Translations under genes and position numbers: made by a program
In this document: positions 12,493 through 22,797 of the stretch, piece after piece
Numbering within the stretch: position 1 is the stretch's first letter
Layout of the letters: each line of letters starts with the position of its first letter
NCBI GenBank assembly: GCA_033816765.1
Contig: CM066287.1
Span: forward strand, 310,001-374,000
Length of the DNA: 64,000 nt
Origin: Nothopassalora personata
Taxonomy: Eukaryota; Ascomycota; Dothideomycetes; Mycosphaerellales; Mycosphaerellaceae
Direction: 5' to 3'
Notes under the pieces: generated by a model
What the model was told of the DNA's origin: nothing
Seen by the model: only the letters and a program-made list of their open reading frames with translations
The model's database searches: none

Positions 12493-12835
12493 AGCAGTGT
12501 CCGCAGCAACCAACCAACCCAAAGTTGACTACGACTGTACCTGAGGGTTGACCAAAATTGAGGGTTGGTTGACTGATTGAGGCTTGACTCAAAGTTGGTT
12601 GGTTGACAGTTGACCTAAATTCGTTAACTTTACTTGCAACTCTCCAATTCAGTCGCACTTTTTGCCTCGAAATCGTGCCTCCGGCGGTCTAATGTAGCCA
12701 TTATCCTTAGTTGATGACTGCTCAACTAACAGTTGAGGCTTTTGTCAAGGTTGATCGACTGGTTGGGGTGGTGCAATGCCATCGAAAGTTGCAACCTGCA
12801 ACCAACCTGGTTGGTTGTTGCGGAGATTGTGCGGA
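12493..12835. repeat. Degenerate inverted repeat with CAACCAACC-rich arms
   Basis: The left arm (12493-12516, core TCCGCAGCAACCAACCA) is matched in inverse orientation by the right arm (12809-12835), at about three quarters identity. The interior is rich in GGTTGG and GTTGAC repeats. It may be a third, older MITE, but I found no clear target-site duplication. Confidence 0.4.
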
Positions 12836-14313
12836 AGCTTTCTCGAGAAGTCTGCAAGAAATGGCCATTCATGCTGTCTCTGTAGCCCCAGCTGAATCCA
12901 GCCCCAAGCCAAATGTCCACAACCAACACCGAAGAGTCGATCTGACTCCATCCTTTTGTGCCCATCTGGTGGTTGCGCCCCCATCCATTACGTCTCCCTA
13001 ATTGATCCACAAGACATCAACCCAGAAGCGTTCGGTGTAGTTTCGATAGATCATCTGCTGCAAAAGCGCTGGGAGCTTGCCACAAGCTGAGGGTGACAAG
13101 ACATCACAATGGGTTCCGGTGAGAATGATGTACCGGTACAATCGCGCTCAGGGGGTTGCTTCCCCGGCGATAAGACAGAGCAATATCCTCGTTCCGTGAC
13201 CCATTCACGTGCTACACGAGACATCTTGCATTGAACTTCTATCCGGCATTACCCCCAGCATGAGGTATATGAGGCGTCGAGGGGAATCTGCCCCGGTTCC
13301 AGCGGGCGAGACCGAAAAGTGCTCGAAGCACTACGAACCCATTCCTCTTCCTCGTCCAGGTCCCATTTTCCAGTCAGTAGATACGATAAGATCCCCAGCG
13401 TTTCGAGCCTCAGTCGTTGCTCCCCCGCCCCCAGTGGACTGGAGGAGCAGCCTCGTGCAGTTCAGAAATCGAGCTTGACGGATCGGAAAGAGTGGCGGCG
13501 TGCCAAGTAAGCTCTAAGGAGGTATGTCACCACGTCAACGTGCCTCAGATCAAACTGTATACAGCTGAATGCCGTGTCGTCCCTTGCCATCCACACTCAG
13601 CCTGGACTGTTCCAGGTCTTGTATAACCTCGCCTAATCGGGAGGTGCTAGCTGCTGGACGGTCAGTCCCTCGCACTACACGTCGGAATTCAGTACGGTAC
13701 ACAGCTATATGTATACCATACCACACGGGACTCTTCAACTTCCCGTCCCCCCGTTGCTCACCCCTCTCATTGCACAAGTTGTCGATCCCGCGGCCCCCCC
13801 CCCCCCCCCCCCCCACAATGACAAGTACGAGAAATTCCATACCGCACCCATCACGCCCAAGGCATTCTATCAACGGCATCAATCAATCCCCGTGCATACA
13901 AACGTGTGCTTAACATCTCGGGTAGGTGGAATCCCGTCGTGTGGAAGGAACCATAGGCGTGGCGTGGTGGCTGCTGGCCCATAAACTGAGCACTGTCATG
14001 AGAAGAGGTGGAGCGGCTTTCTGATGATGTCGTGGAGCAGGTAACAATAGTGCTGACTCGACTCCTCAATCTCTCTCACGACGCTGCCGAAACGTATTCA
14101 GAAGACTAGCCATGGCGCCTCGTGCACGCTGATGCGACGACGCAGAGATGCAGAGTGAGGCCGGGAGTGTCAAAGACGGCCGGGCCGTGAGCGGGAGCGG
14201 GAACACTTCGTCCCATCTATGTCTATGTTGTCTTGATAGATCGTAGGATATTCCTCCATAAAACAATCATATCGCGAAAAGCTTCGAAGAAGCATATACA
14301 AGTTAGCCAGAGG
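12836..14313. other. Intergenic, with a 21-base poly-C tract
   Basis: No supportable gene was seen. An uninterrupted run of C spans 13794-13814, a place where assembly length is unreliable. The last part is presumably the 3' flank of the acyl-CoA synthetase gene. Confidence 0.55.
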
Positions 14314-16372
14314 TCACTTCGCCTCTCCATTCTGCTGCGCCGCCGCTGCAGCCTTGGCCTTCTTCCTCTCCTCCGCAACCGCAACACTCCTCCTCCGAAT
14401 CTTCTCCTGATCTCCAAAAATCTTCACAACCAGATCCTTCTTATTGATCTTCCCCATCGCATTCCTCGGCAATTCCTCCACAACCGCCATATCCTGCGGG
14501 ATCTTATATGCTACAAGTTTCCCGTGCAGCGCTCTCCTCAGATCCAGCGCGGACCACTGTTTACCTCCCTTGCCAGCTGTCTTCCCTTCATCGGATAGGA
14601 CGACGATGGCGGCGGCTTTCTGGCCCCAAGCTACGGAAGGGAGTCCGACGACGGCGCATTCTTTGATCTGAGGGAGGGAGAGGAGTTCACGTTCGATTTC
14701 GAGAGCTGAGACTTTTTCGCCACCGGTTTTGATTATGTCCGCGGAACTGCGGCCTTGGATAAAGTACGCGGGTCCTGTCGCCCAGCTGCCGCTCTTTCCC
14801 TTGCCTGCGCCTGGGACATTCTTACGGATTGCGATATCACCTGTTTTGAACCATCCGTCTTCCGTGAATTCCTTCTTCGTCGCTTCAGGGTTGCGCCAGT
14901 ACTCTCTAAAGATTGTCGGGCCGCGGAGATGGATCTCGCCTTGACGTTCTTTGCCTTCTGACGTTGTGGCGTCTTCGGGAATCACTTCGTTGGTATCTGG
15001 ATCGACAAGACGTGCTTCGACAAAAGGGAGAGGCCAGCCCACTGCGCCATCTATGCGGTCGGAATCGTCGAGGCCGCAGGAGAGTGCCATGCCGACTTCG
15101 GTCATGCCGTAGCGTTCGAGGAGGATGTTGCCGTGGGAGAGATCTGTCCAGGCTTTCTTGGTTGGAGTGGGGAGCGCTGCGGAACCGGAGATGTTAAGGC
15201 GGAGGTGTTCGCGTTGGATTGCTTCGCCGGCTGCTTCTTTGAGGTGTGGGGGGAGGTCGGACCAGGATTGGAGCATGCGGGCCCAGATCGTGGGGACGAC
15301 TGTGAAGAATGTGATGGGTGTCTTGATGGAATCGGGGGTGTGGCCATTTTGTTGCTGGGTGGAGAGGAAGGGTGCGGCGAAGCGTTTCCAGACGTTGTCA
15401 ACGTTGAAGGGGAACATGAACTCGATTGTGCTGCCCGAGAGAAGTGGTGCGAGGAGTGCGTTGACAGTGCCGTGGATGTGGTGTAGCGGAAGGACATGGA
15501 GGAGGCGGTCGCGGGTAGAGTAGTCCCACGCCTTGTTCAGGCTCTGGCATTGGGCGACCAGAACTTGTTGAGGTAGGAGGACGCCTTTTGGTCGTGCTGT
15601 TGTTCCGGATGTGTAGAGCATCATGCCACCTTCTGCCCTGTGTGATTCTCCCACCAACTCGATCTCTTTCTCCGGCTGAGCTCCTTGCACGATCTTGTTC
15701 AGTGCTACCAGCTTCGTCTCTTGTTCGACATGCTCCTTCAGTACATCCGCTGCGAGCTTCGCATACTTGGCAGAATGGAGCAACGCCAACGCAGCGCTCT
15801 GATTAACATTATATCGTAGCTCAGTGGCGGGGAACGACGGCGCGAGAGGGACTGCAATGGCGTTCGATGCAAGACAGGCGAGGAGTGTCACTACATAGCC
15901 ATTGATCAGCAATGATGTTTCCGTACAGGACGTACAGGAATACAGGAATACGATGGTATGTATTGCGCGCACCTACATAGTCGTAGCTATTCTCAATCAA
16001 GAACGCTATCCGCTCTCCCACAATGTCCTGCTCTGACTGGCCCGTCTCTTTCAACAGTGTGTGCTTCGCGGCAGCCACGTCGTGCAGCAAGCTCCCGTAC
16101 GTGAATGATCGTCCAGATAATGAGTGCACTACCGCCGTAGTCTCGGGGTCATGCCTCTGTATGGCTTCAAATATTGCCGAACGCTGAAGAACTGCCATTG
16201 CGATTCTGCCGGTGGAAAATGGTGACGTCTGCTGTATGGATGCTGCTGCACGCGAGCACTTGGTATGAAGTTGTGTGGTCGGTGGCCGAACGATCGGTGG
16301 TGGCATCACGGGACGGAGAGTATTATTATACAGCAAAGCGTTGAGGGAGGGACAGGCAGTCCGCATCATCAT
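14314..16372 (-). CDS. Malonyl-CoA synthetase / ACSF3-type acyl-CoA synthetase
   Basis: An adenylate-forming enzyme expected to activate malonate (or methylmalonate) to the CoA thioester with ATP. Two exons, 16372-15973 and 15890-14314, join through an 82-bp intron and give 658 residues; the junction restores DYVVTLLACLAS. Visible motifs are the ATP-binding loop YTSGTTARPKG (about residues 226-236, with Ala where Gly is usual), ERYGMTEVGMALS, GWFKTGD, the hinge GRSSADIIKTGGEKVSALE, and the C-terminal catalytic lysine region PRNAMGKINK. MTE(I/V)GMALS is typical of ACSF3 proteins. The first 60 residues are Arg/Ser/Thr-rich and poor in acids, consistent with a mitochondrial presequence; an internal Met (IAMAVLQRS) could start a cytosolic form. 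The Ala-Lys tail is not a peroxisomal signal. The gene is divergent from the DnaJ gene. Confidence 0.92.
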
Positions 16373-16946
16373 CGTGGGCCGAGGGCGGCGGAGTGGAAAT
16401 TTGGGGACGAGGTGGTGCAGCCACTAGAAGTTTGCCGATAGAACTATGCTCCAGGCCTGCATACATGATAATGATGATATGTGCGGTTCATTGATGAGGC
16501 ACTGTCGTTGATGAGCAGCCAGCCCTCCACTAAACTTACGACATTCCGATCAAACATTGACCAAGGTCGCCTAGACAACAGTCAGCTTTTCATTGGGCTG
16601 TGCACGACCGCAGTGAAAGTCGTTAAGTAAAATGGCACTCATTTCATGTGCATCTGTCAAGGCTGAGTTGTGAGAATCCCACGTCATTTTCTTGGAAGTG
16701 ATGATATGATGGTGATTACCCGTCTGCCTAAGAACTACTTCTACCCAAATCTCGCTCAAATCTCCTCCTACAACGCAACATCGACCGTCTGGCACTGCTG
16801 CAGACCTCACATACACATCAGACCGCCTCGACGACACTCTCCCCAATTTCTACTCCACTCTTCCGCCGCCCAGCGTGGCCCGACGCCGTTTCTTCCACCT
16901 CCTCCGCGAGCACCTACGAAACAGCACAGCCCGATAGCATCGCAAC
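16373..16946. promoter_or_regulatory. Divergent intergenic promoter region
   Basis: These 574 bases separate the start codons of the malonyl-CoA synthetase (minus) and DnaJ (plus) genes and must hold both promoters. The DnaJ side is pyrimidine- and C-rich just before its ATG, as in fungal housekeeping leaders. No specific factor site was identified. Confidence 0.5.
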
Positions 16947-18581
16947 ATGGTGGCCGACACCGCCTACTACGACGCACTCGGCGTCAAGCCAGATGCCACC
17001 GAGTTTGAGATCAAGAAGGCTTATAGAAAGCAGGCCATCAAGCTGCATCCTGGTATGACCCCCCAAATCAGTGCACCTTCCCACATCAGAGAGCTAACGC
17101 CTGGCAGACAAGAATCCCGATGACCCATCCGCGCACGAGAAGTTCCAGGTCGTCGGCCAAGCGTACCAAACTCTCAGCGATCCCGAGCTGCGCAAGAAAT
17201 ATGACCAACTTGGCCCCGAAGGCGCAAAGCCCGATTCTGGCTTCGAAGACCCAGCCGAGTTCTTCAGTATGATTTTTGGCGGTGAGGCATTCGAGGACTG
17301 GATCGGCGAGATTTCCATGATGAAGGATCTTACTAAGAGCATGGAGATCAGCATGCGAGAAGAGGAGGAGAACCCAACAGGCGCGGCCGAGGAAGTCGCA
17401 GCAAGCACAGAAGCCGCTGCGCAGAAAGAGTCTGCCACACCCACCGCACCGGCGAGCGAGAGCGCTAAGCCTGCACCTCCACCGCGACCTCATGTGGATG
17501 CGGCTGCGGAGCATACGACGACAGCCGGCGCAACGCAGGAGATACCCATTCGTGAGGCGAGACCAGTCGGCACCTCCCCCGCTGCATCGGGCGCATCCAC
17601 CCCACGACCGCAAGGCGTCCCCACCCGTCTTGCGATCACCGATAGAGCCGAAGAGGATGCTGCTGCGGCAGCGGCCGGCATGACCGAAGAAGAGAAGAAG
17701 CTGCGCGAGAAGGAGAAGCGCAAGGGTGGCCTCAGCAAGGAACAGCGCGAGGAGCTTGCCGCCTTCGAGATGGAGCGCAAGAAGATTCGTGACCAACGTA
17801 TCGACACTCTCGCCAAGAAGCTCGTCGATCGACTCAGTGTCTGGACAGAGACCGACAAGAGCAAAGACGTGACCGATGCTTTTAGGGAAAAGATGAGGCT
17901 GGAGGTCGAGAACCTGAAGATGGAATCATTTGGAATAAACATCCTGCACGCCATCGGCGAGGTCTACATTTCAAAGGCATCAACCTTCATCAAGTCGCAA
18001 AAGCCCCTCATTGGTGGAGTTAGTGGCTTCTTCAGCCGATTAAAGGACAAGGGCAACTTCGTCAAGGACACTTGGGGTACAGTCTCGAGTGCCATCAGCG
18101 CTCAGATGGAGATCGAAGCCATGGCCAAGGCGGAAGAGGAGGGCGGCGACACCTGGACCGATGAGAAGAGAGCCGAATATGAGAAGCGAGTCACCGGGAA
18201 GATATTGGCGGCCGCTTGGCGGGGCAGCAAGTTCGAGATCGCCGGCGTTCTCCGGGACGTTTGCGATAAAGTCCTTTACGATAAGAACGTGAAGACAGAG
18301 AAGCGCGTCGAGCGGGCACACGGCTTGTTGATCATCGGACAGATGTTCGCCAAGGTGAGTGCGCTCTCGAGGAACTGCGATCGAATGATTACTGACATTG
18401 TTGTTTGCAGGCAGAGCGTGATCCAGACGAAGAAGGCGGAGACTACATGGCGTTTGAACAGCTCATGGCAGAGGCTACCGCCAAGCGTGAGAAGAAGAAT
18501 GACAAGAAAAAGGAGCCGCACAAGAAGCACGGCTTCGGGCATAAGCACGAGGCGGACGAGAAGGTTTCATCGCACAGCTAG
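16947..18581 (+). CDS. DnaJ-X family co-chaperone (Caj1/Djp1-like)
   Basis: A J-domain protein expected to stimulate Hsp70 ATPase activity. Exons 16947-17052, 17108-18354 and 18411-18581 give 507 residues. The J domain is at the N terminus ([11 protein letters not shown], then HPD at residues 34-36, then KYDQLGPEG). Intron 1 falls inside the Asp codon of HPD. A low-complexity Ala/Pro/Thr linker follows, then a charged helical stretch ([20 protein letters not shown]) and the conserved C-terminal DnaJ-X region including [13 protein letters not shown] and [15 protein letters not shown]. The protein ends in a Lys/His-rich tail. There is no signal peptide or CxxCxGxG zinc domain, so it is not a classical DnaJ. 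Yeast relatives are Caj1 and Djp1; location (cytosol, ER surface or peroxisome import) cannot be read from sequence. Confidence 0.95.
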
Positions 18582-19046
18582 TCACTGTCTGGCTCTCCTT
18601 TTCCGGAAGATGGCAAGTGTCCGTAGTGCGGATCGACACCTGCCAGCAGACCACCATACTCCCAGTGCGAGAAGTGCGGCATCTTTGAACAGCAGCAGCC
18701 GAGCGTGTATCCCGGGGTTTGCGCAGCGGCCGTCACTTTCATGCACAATGGACAACTGTACAGCATCTCGGAGAACGTCTACAACGCACTCATATTCAAG
18801 CAAATGCTCGCCCTGGACAGCATGCAAGACGAGGTCGCCGAAATGCGCGAGAACTTGTGGGAACTCATGAGCAACACACGATCATCCGGCAGAACATCGA
18901 TGCCTCTAAGCAGTACACCGTCTTCATCATTATCATCATCATCGTCGTCGTCGTCGTCATCCTGCACTTTCGTCAACAACACACGCGGACGGAACACTAC
19001 GCGATCGAGCACGCCCGAGGAGTACTACATGTCTGGCGCTCTGCCT
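18582..19046 (+). pseudogene. Zinc-ribbon plus tail-anchor-like frame, interrupted
   Basis: Directly after the DnaJ stop, the same frame continues with protein-like sequence broken by one TAG at about 18624. It reads GKCP-stop-CGSTPASRPPYS and then CEKCG, a C-x2-C...C-x2-C zinc ribbon, then a helical segment through FKQMLALDSMQDEVAEMREN. Near 18860 the sense moves by one base to a frame reading IIRQNIDASKQYTVF, followed by a run of Ile and Val that would span a membrane. No start codon is available in the first frame. It may be a decayed gene, a gene with an unseen exon upstream, or partly a microsatellite artefact, because the Ile/Val run comes from ATC/GTC repeats. Confidence 0.35.
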
Positions 19047-19483
19047 TGATCATACGATCTCGTCGGCGTGCTGATTCATCCCACAGCATCGTGGATTTGG
19101 TCGGTCTCGTAAGGGCTCGGCATCGGCTGTCATCAAGGACGAAAGACTCTTCACTGGCGCGCGTGCGCTGGCTTGGAACAGAGCCCGTTCAAACATCCGG
19201 AAACGAGAACACAGGGCATAGTGACGGCGTTCACACGGCGTTTGCGATGGGTTGTTTCGAAGCACGACCTGGTTCGTGCTTGTAATTGTCTAACCAGCGG
19301 ACTGATAGATGGCTGCCGGCTGGCGATGTATATGCCTCAGTCGGCCAAGCGGATCTAGCTGATGCCGAGAATACGGGGGCAGTAAATGTTCAGTGCCTTT
19401 TTCTCCCTCTGTACCATTGCATTGCATTGCATCATGTATGTAGAGATATGGGTACCCAACAATGGATACACTCTCACAACAGC
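19047..19483. other. Intergenic, nothing recognised
   Basis: Short open frames only. Confidence 0.5.
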
Positions 19484-19672
19484 AAGCAACCTAGCTTGGT
19501 CTCCTCAGACAACTTGTGCTTGGCGAGCAAGTAAGTTAAAGAGTAGAGTCAAGACTTGCTTGACTTGCTCTTTACCCCCACGGGAGCAAAGTTCGATCTA
19601 GTGATGACGACTAATACTGTTGGTAAGTATAGAAGTTGGAGGGTCTGGACTTGCTTGACTTGCTTGTTGAGC
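19484..19672. repeat. Degenerate relative of the 10.5-kb hAT-type MITE
   Basis: It shares the internal blocks ACTTGTGCTTGGC-AGCAA, GACTTGCTTGACTTGC and a right end GACTTGCTTGTTGAGCGGACTG resembling the TIR of the 10520-10759 element. The left end is eroded and no target duplication is visible. Confidence 0.6.
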
Positions 19673-19675
19673 GGA

Positions 19676-19712
19676 CTGGGTGGTGGTGGTGGTGGTGGTG
19701 GTGGTGGTAGTG
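19676..19712. repeat. (GGT)n microsatellite
   Basis: About ten nearly perfect GGT/GTG units abut the MITE-like sequence. A second simple-sequence tract, (GA)n followed by (GT)n, lies at about 19890-19922. Confidence 0.9.
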
Positions 19713-20430
19713 GTGGACTTGATGTTTGGTGGATAGTGGATCCGTGCCCGCGCACATGCGGCTATCAGAGGCCACCCTTCTTCGTAGATCTCTTACAATC
19801 GAGACACCTTGCACCACACATCGACTGGTGGGTTTAGTGGTGGTTGGTTGGTTCTTTTATTTTCTTGGCATTTCAATTGGACGAGGGGGAGAGAGAGAGA
19901 GTGTGTGTGTGTGTGTGTGCGTGTGGCATGGATTTAGAAGCGTGCCTGTGCGTGGGTGAGGTGAGGTGGGGTGGGATGAAATGTGTTTCTGCCAGGAAAG
20001 GGAATAAGTAGGGGTATAAGTATGGACGAACGCATATAAGGGCGTGGAGTCGAGGGGATGAGGGAGGGAGGGTTAGTTACTGCTGGATTGGGTGTGGGTG
20101 GAATGGAATCATGGGCTAGTTGTAATGATAGGGATGTGTAGATGTTATGTCGTCGCTGTAATATGATGGGGAAATCTTTTCACCCATGGATATTATGTAG
20201 ATAATGATGCGTTGGCAATGGTTGATGATTTGTTGTGCTTTTTGGATATTGTTGCTTAGTGGTGGTGGTGGTATGTTTCCTTTTTTTGCGCGCTCCCTCC
20301 CTCCCTCTCTCCCCCTTGGGAATAAGTTCGATTTGAGATTCAAGATGGTTTTTTGGGCTGTCACGAGGGGTGTTCAACGAGATATATATGTACATCAGCA
20401 GAGAAGATTTCGTGCTTCTTTTTGGGAGAA
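19713..20430. other. Intergenic, low-complexity G-rich DNA
   Basis: There is no supportable gene. The plus strand is G/T-rich with several GGAGG and GGTGG tracts and the GA/GT microsatellite. Confidence 0.5.
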
Positions 20431-22632
20431 CCATGCTAGCTCAACCGTATGGCGTCTCATATTGTACCGCTGTATATCAAGGTCGGCAAATAATAGTACC
20501 AGTCAAGTCTGCTCCAGGAACACAAATAGGATGGGCGTTCAAAGCCAACCTCCTTACCGGCTGATCCATTGGGGACAATGGTGGGGATTGTTCCTTATTG
20601 CCTCTTTCATCTCTCGCAATAGATTCGTTCGAAGTTCTCAAACACCTCTATATTTTCAGCTGAAGGTTTACTATACTTTCGAATATTCTCCCCCCTTCGA
20701 CAATCACCACCGACTCAATAGTACGGCGCTTGATGCTGCTGTCACATGGCCGCCAAGACGGAGAGATTCAGATGTCAGGAAGAGCTGCTGGTTGATGGGT
20801 ACACCGTAGCGAATCACCATTCACTCCACCTTCCACTGATGTGCTTGATTATTGAGATAGTGAGGGTCGTTTTAATTTTTGCATTCTGCGTGGTCAACAG
20901 ATTCTCCGCTTCGCGGGAGAGGATGGTGTGTAGGAGGAAGTGAGAGGGGTTTACATAGGCATCGCTTTTGGCTCCTTTCGAAGATCACCAGTAGTTCAAG
21001 TGTACGGCACCCTGATTGAGATCAAATGCCGCCAAGATGTAGCGATGCGAGCACGAGCACAAGCATGTCGATGGTACTTTATAGCTATTGTGCTGCTTGG
21101 TTCGGGTTCGTTAAGCCGTTGAGCTATTGATAGTTGTTCTCGTTCTGCTTTTTGCACGCAAAATTGAGTTGCAAGCAGATTATAATTCATTACGAAATAC
21201 CTTTGACAGCGTGTATGTATGCACAGGATGTACTTTCTATACAACAAGGACCACTAGCTCAACGCCACGGCGTTCTGGTCGCCTTCACATGCGGCCAAGC
21301 TATTGAGATGAGACCATAAGCAGGTCGGTAGCCCCATCCTGATGCTATGGCTGAGTTCCAATGCCGTAATTCCATCCCGTTAAGATACTGGTAGTTATTC
21401 TTTATTGCTTCTTGCGTCGTGTCTACTCCAACCTGGAAGCTTCATAGTACAACTTGTTAGCAACACACTGGCTGCGCAAGAAGGGAGATATTATTTCCAG
21501 TCTCGCTGTCCTCAACAAGCGCTTACCACTGTCTCAACGGCACGGCATAATGTATGCTTTCTAATTTTCCCTACGGCAGTAATAAATATCTTGATTGTCC
21601 CCATGGGAGTAAACGATCGTCTACTGTCACATGCCGCCAAGACGCAAAGACGCGAGGATGAGCGGCTACAAGCATCACCCAGCTTGCCCTCGCTTCTAGA
21701 CCGTTGAGATAATAGTGCTTGTTCTTCTCGCCTCCTACATCTGACCATAATGTGCAAACCCTGAATCTTCATCGAGCGGGAGAGAAAGGTATACATACCT
21801 CAAAAAGAAAGTATTCAAACTGCCTTTGACAACGACAACCACCACCATTAGCTCAAAGGTACAGCGCTTCAACTGCTGTCATTTCACATCCACCTAAGAC
21901 GCCAACCCAGCTTCCCCTTATCACCTTGCCCAATCGCCATGCGGTGGTGCGGTGCTGGAAGATTCAGATCATTAAGCTACTATATAGTGGCGTTTATTCT
22001 TTTCGCAACAACCAATAGGCCCCTCCCTCAAGGATTCTTGCTCCTGCGGTCTACGTTATGTCGTCAAGATACACAAATGTCGCTACTGACTTTCCCACCC
22101 GATGGGAGTCCCTGCTGTTGCTGAAGGTATAAATTCCCGTTGACTCCAGCCCACCATTGACAACCACCAAAGTCGCGGAACGTTAAGCCGTCCCTTGGAG
22201 AGCGGCACGCGTTCACATGCTCGCTGTACGTCCCGATCGTATACGCCCTATGTCGCAGACGTGCAGAAGAGGCATTCAAAGGTGTTATCGTTTCCTATAT
22301 TGGTAGTTGTTCTTTCTGTCTTTTTCATCCCGAGCACGGTGTAGCTTGTTACTTGCCGCTCTACTCCGAAAACGACCGCCCCTTGACGGCCGAGAGGATC
22401 CTTCTTTCGATCCCACGTGGCAAAGGGAAGGGGAGTAATGATGATCTGAGGTTGTGAGTTTAGATCTTGTCAGGACGAGTGCCTACCAAAGACGTGGCTC
22501 AACGGTACGGCGTCAAACACGTCCAGATGTGCCGTCTGTAGCCATAAGAAGCCTTTCATTTCGTGATTTCGCACCTATGTGTGAGGTCTCTGTCGTGATG
22601 GCTCGGCGTCGTTGAGCTAGCGGTGGTCGTTT
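20431..22632. repeat. Eight-unit degenerate tandem array of inverted-repeat modules
   Basis: Eight units recur about every 255-340 bases. Each opens with a version of ACCACTAGCTCAACGGTACG (near 20431, 20705, 20984, 21250, 21523, 21841, 22163 and 22485) and is followed in most by CACATGCCGCCAAGACG. Each closes about 120-150 bases later with the approximate reverse complement of its opening arm, such as CGTTGAGCTAGCGGTGG (near 20580, 20849, 21111, 21378, 21699, 21968, 22300 and 22602). Spacers share TAGTTGTTCTTTATTGCTTC. Units 1 and 7 are the most degenerate. Unit 5 is interrupted by a piece of the Mutator-like TIR. There is no coding potential. The opening arm resembles a tRNA A box (TAGCTCAACGG). 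Confidence 0.7.
21566..21612. mobile_element. Fragment of the Mutator-like TIR inside array unit 5
   Basis: The sequence CCCTACGGCAGTAATAAATA followed by ATTGTCCCCATGGGAGTAA parallels the right TIR of the 11668-12260 element, which has CCCTATAGGAGTAATAAACG and ATTGTCCCTATGGGAGTAA. It explains why unit 5 is about 50 bases longer than its neighbours. Confidence 0.65.
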
Positions 22633-22797
22633 CTTCCGGGGCTTTTGCTTGATAATTGCGCCAGCTAAGCGTTAAGACTGAACTAGTGGGAATGGGGTTA
22701 AGAATAACATTCTACTTGAATTTACAGCGTCTTTTCCCCAGCAAAGCGAAAGTGCCATCTACATATCGGGCGTCTATGTCCACAATCATGCCGAATA

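Noticed and set aside
13794..13814. Poly-C run as a functional element
   Set aside because: A homopolymer of 21 bases without context is more likely simple-sequence drift or assembly noise.
18579..18584. Programmed stop-codon readthrough of the DnaJ gene
   Set aside because: The stop context is TAG TCA, not the CTA context known for fungal readthrough, and a second TAG follows about 15 codons later.
18900..18975. Ile/Val membrane segment as proof of a tail-anchored protein
   Set aside because: It is encoded by an ATC/GTC microsatellite, which can make such runs by chance, so it was used only as weak support.
20431..22632. CRISPR-like array
   Set aside because: Units are long, degenerate and internally palindromic, with similar spacers, in a eukaryotic genome; nothing resembles short identical repeats with unique spacers.
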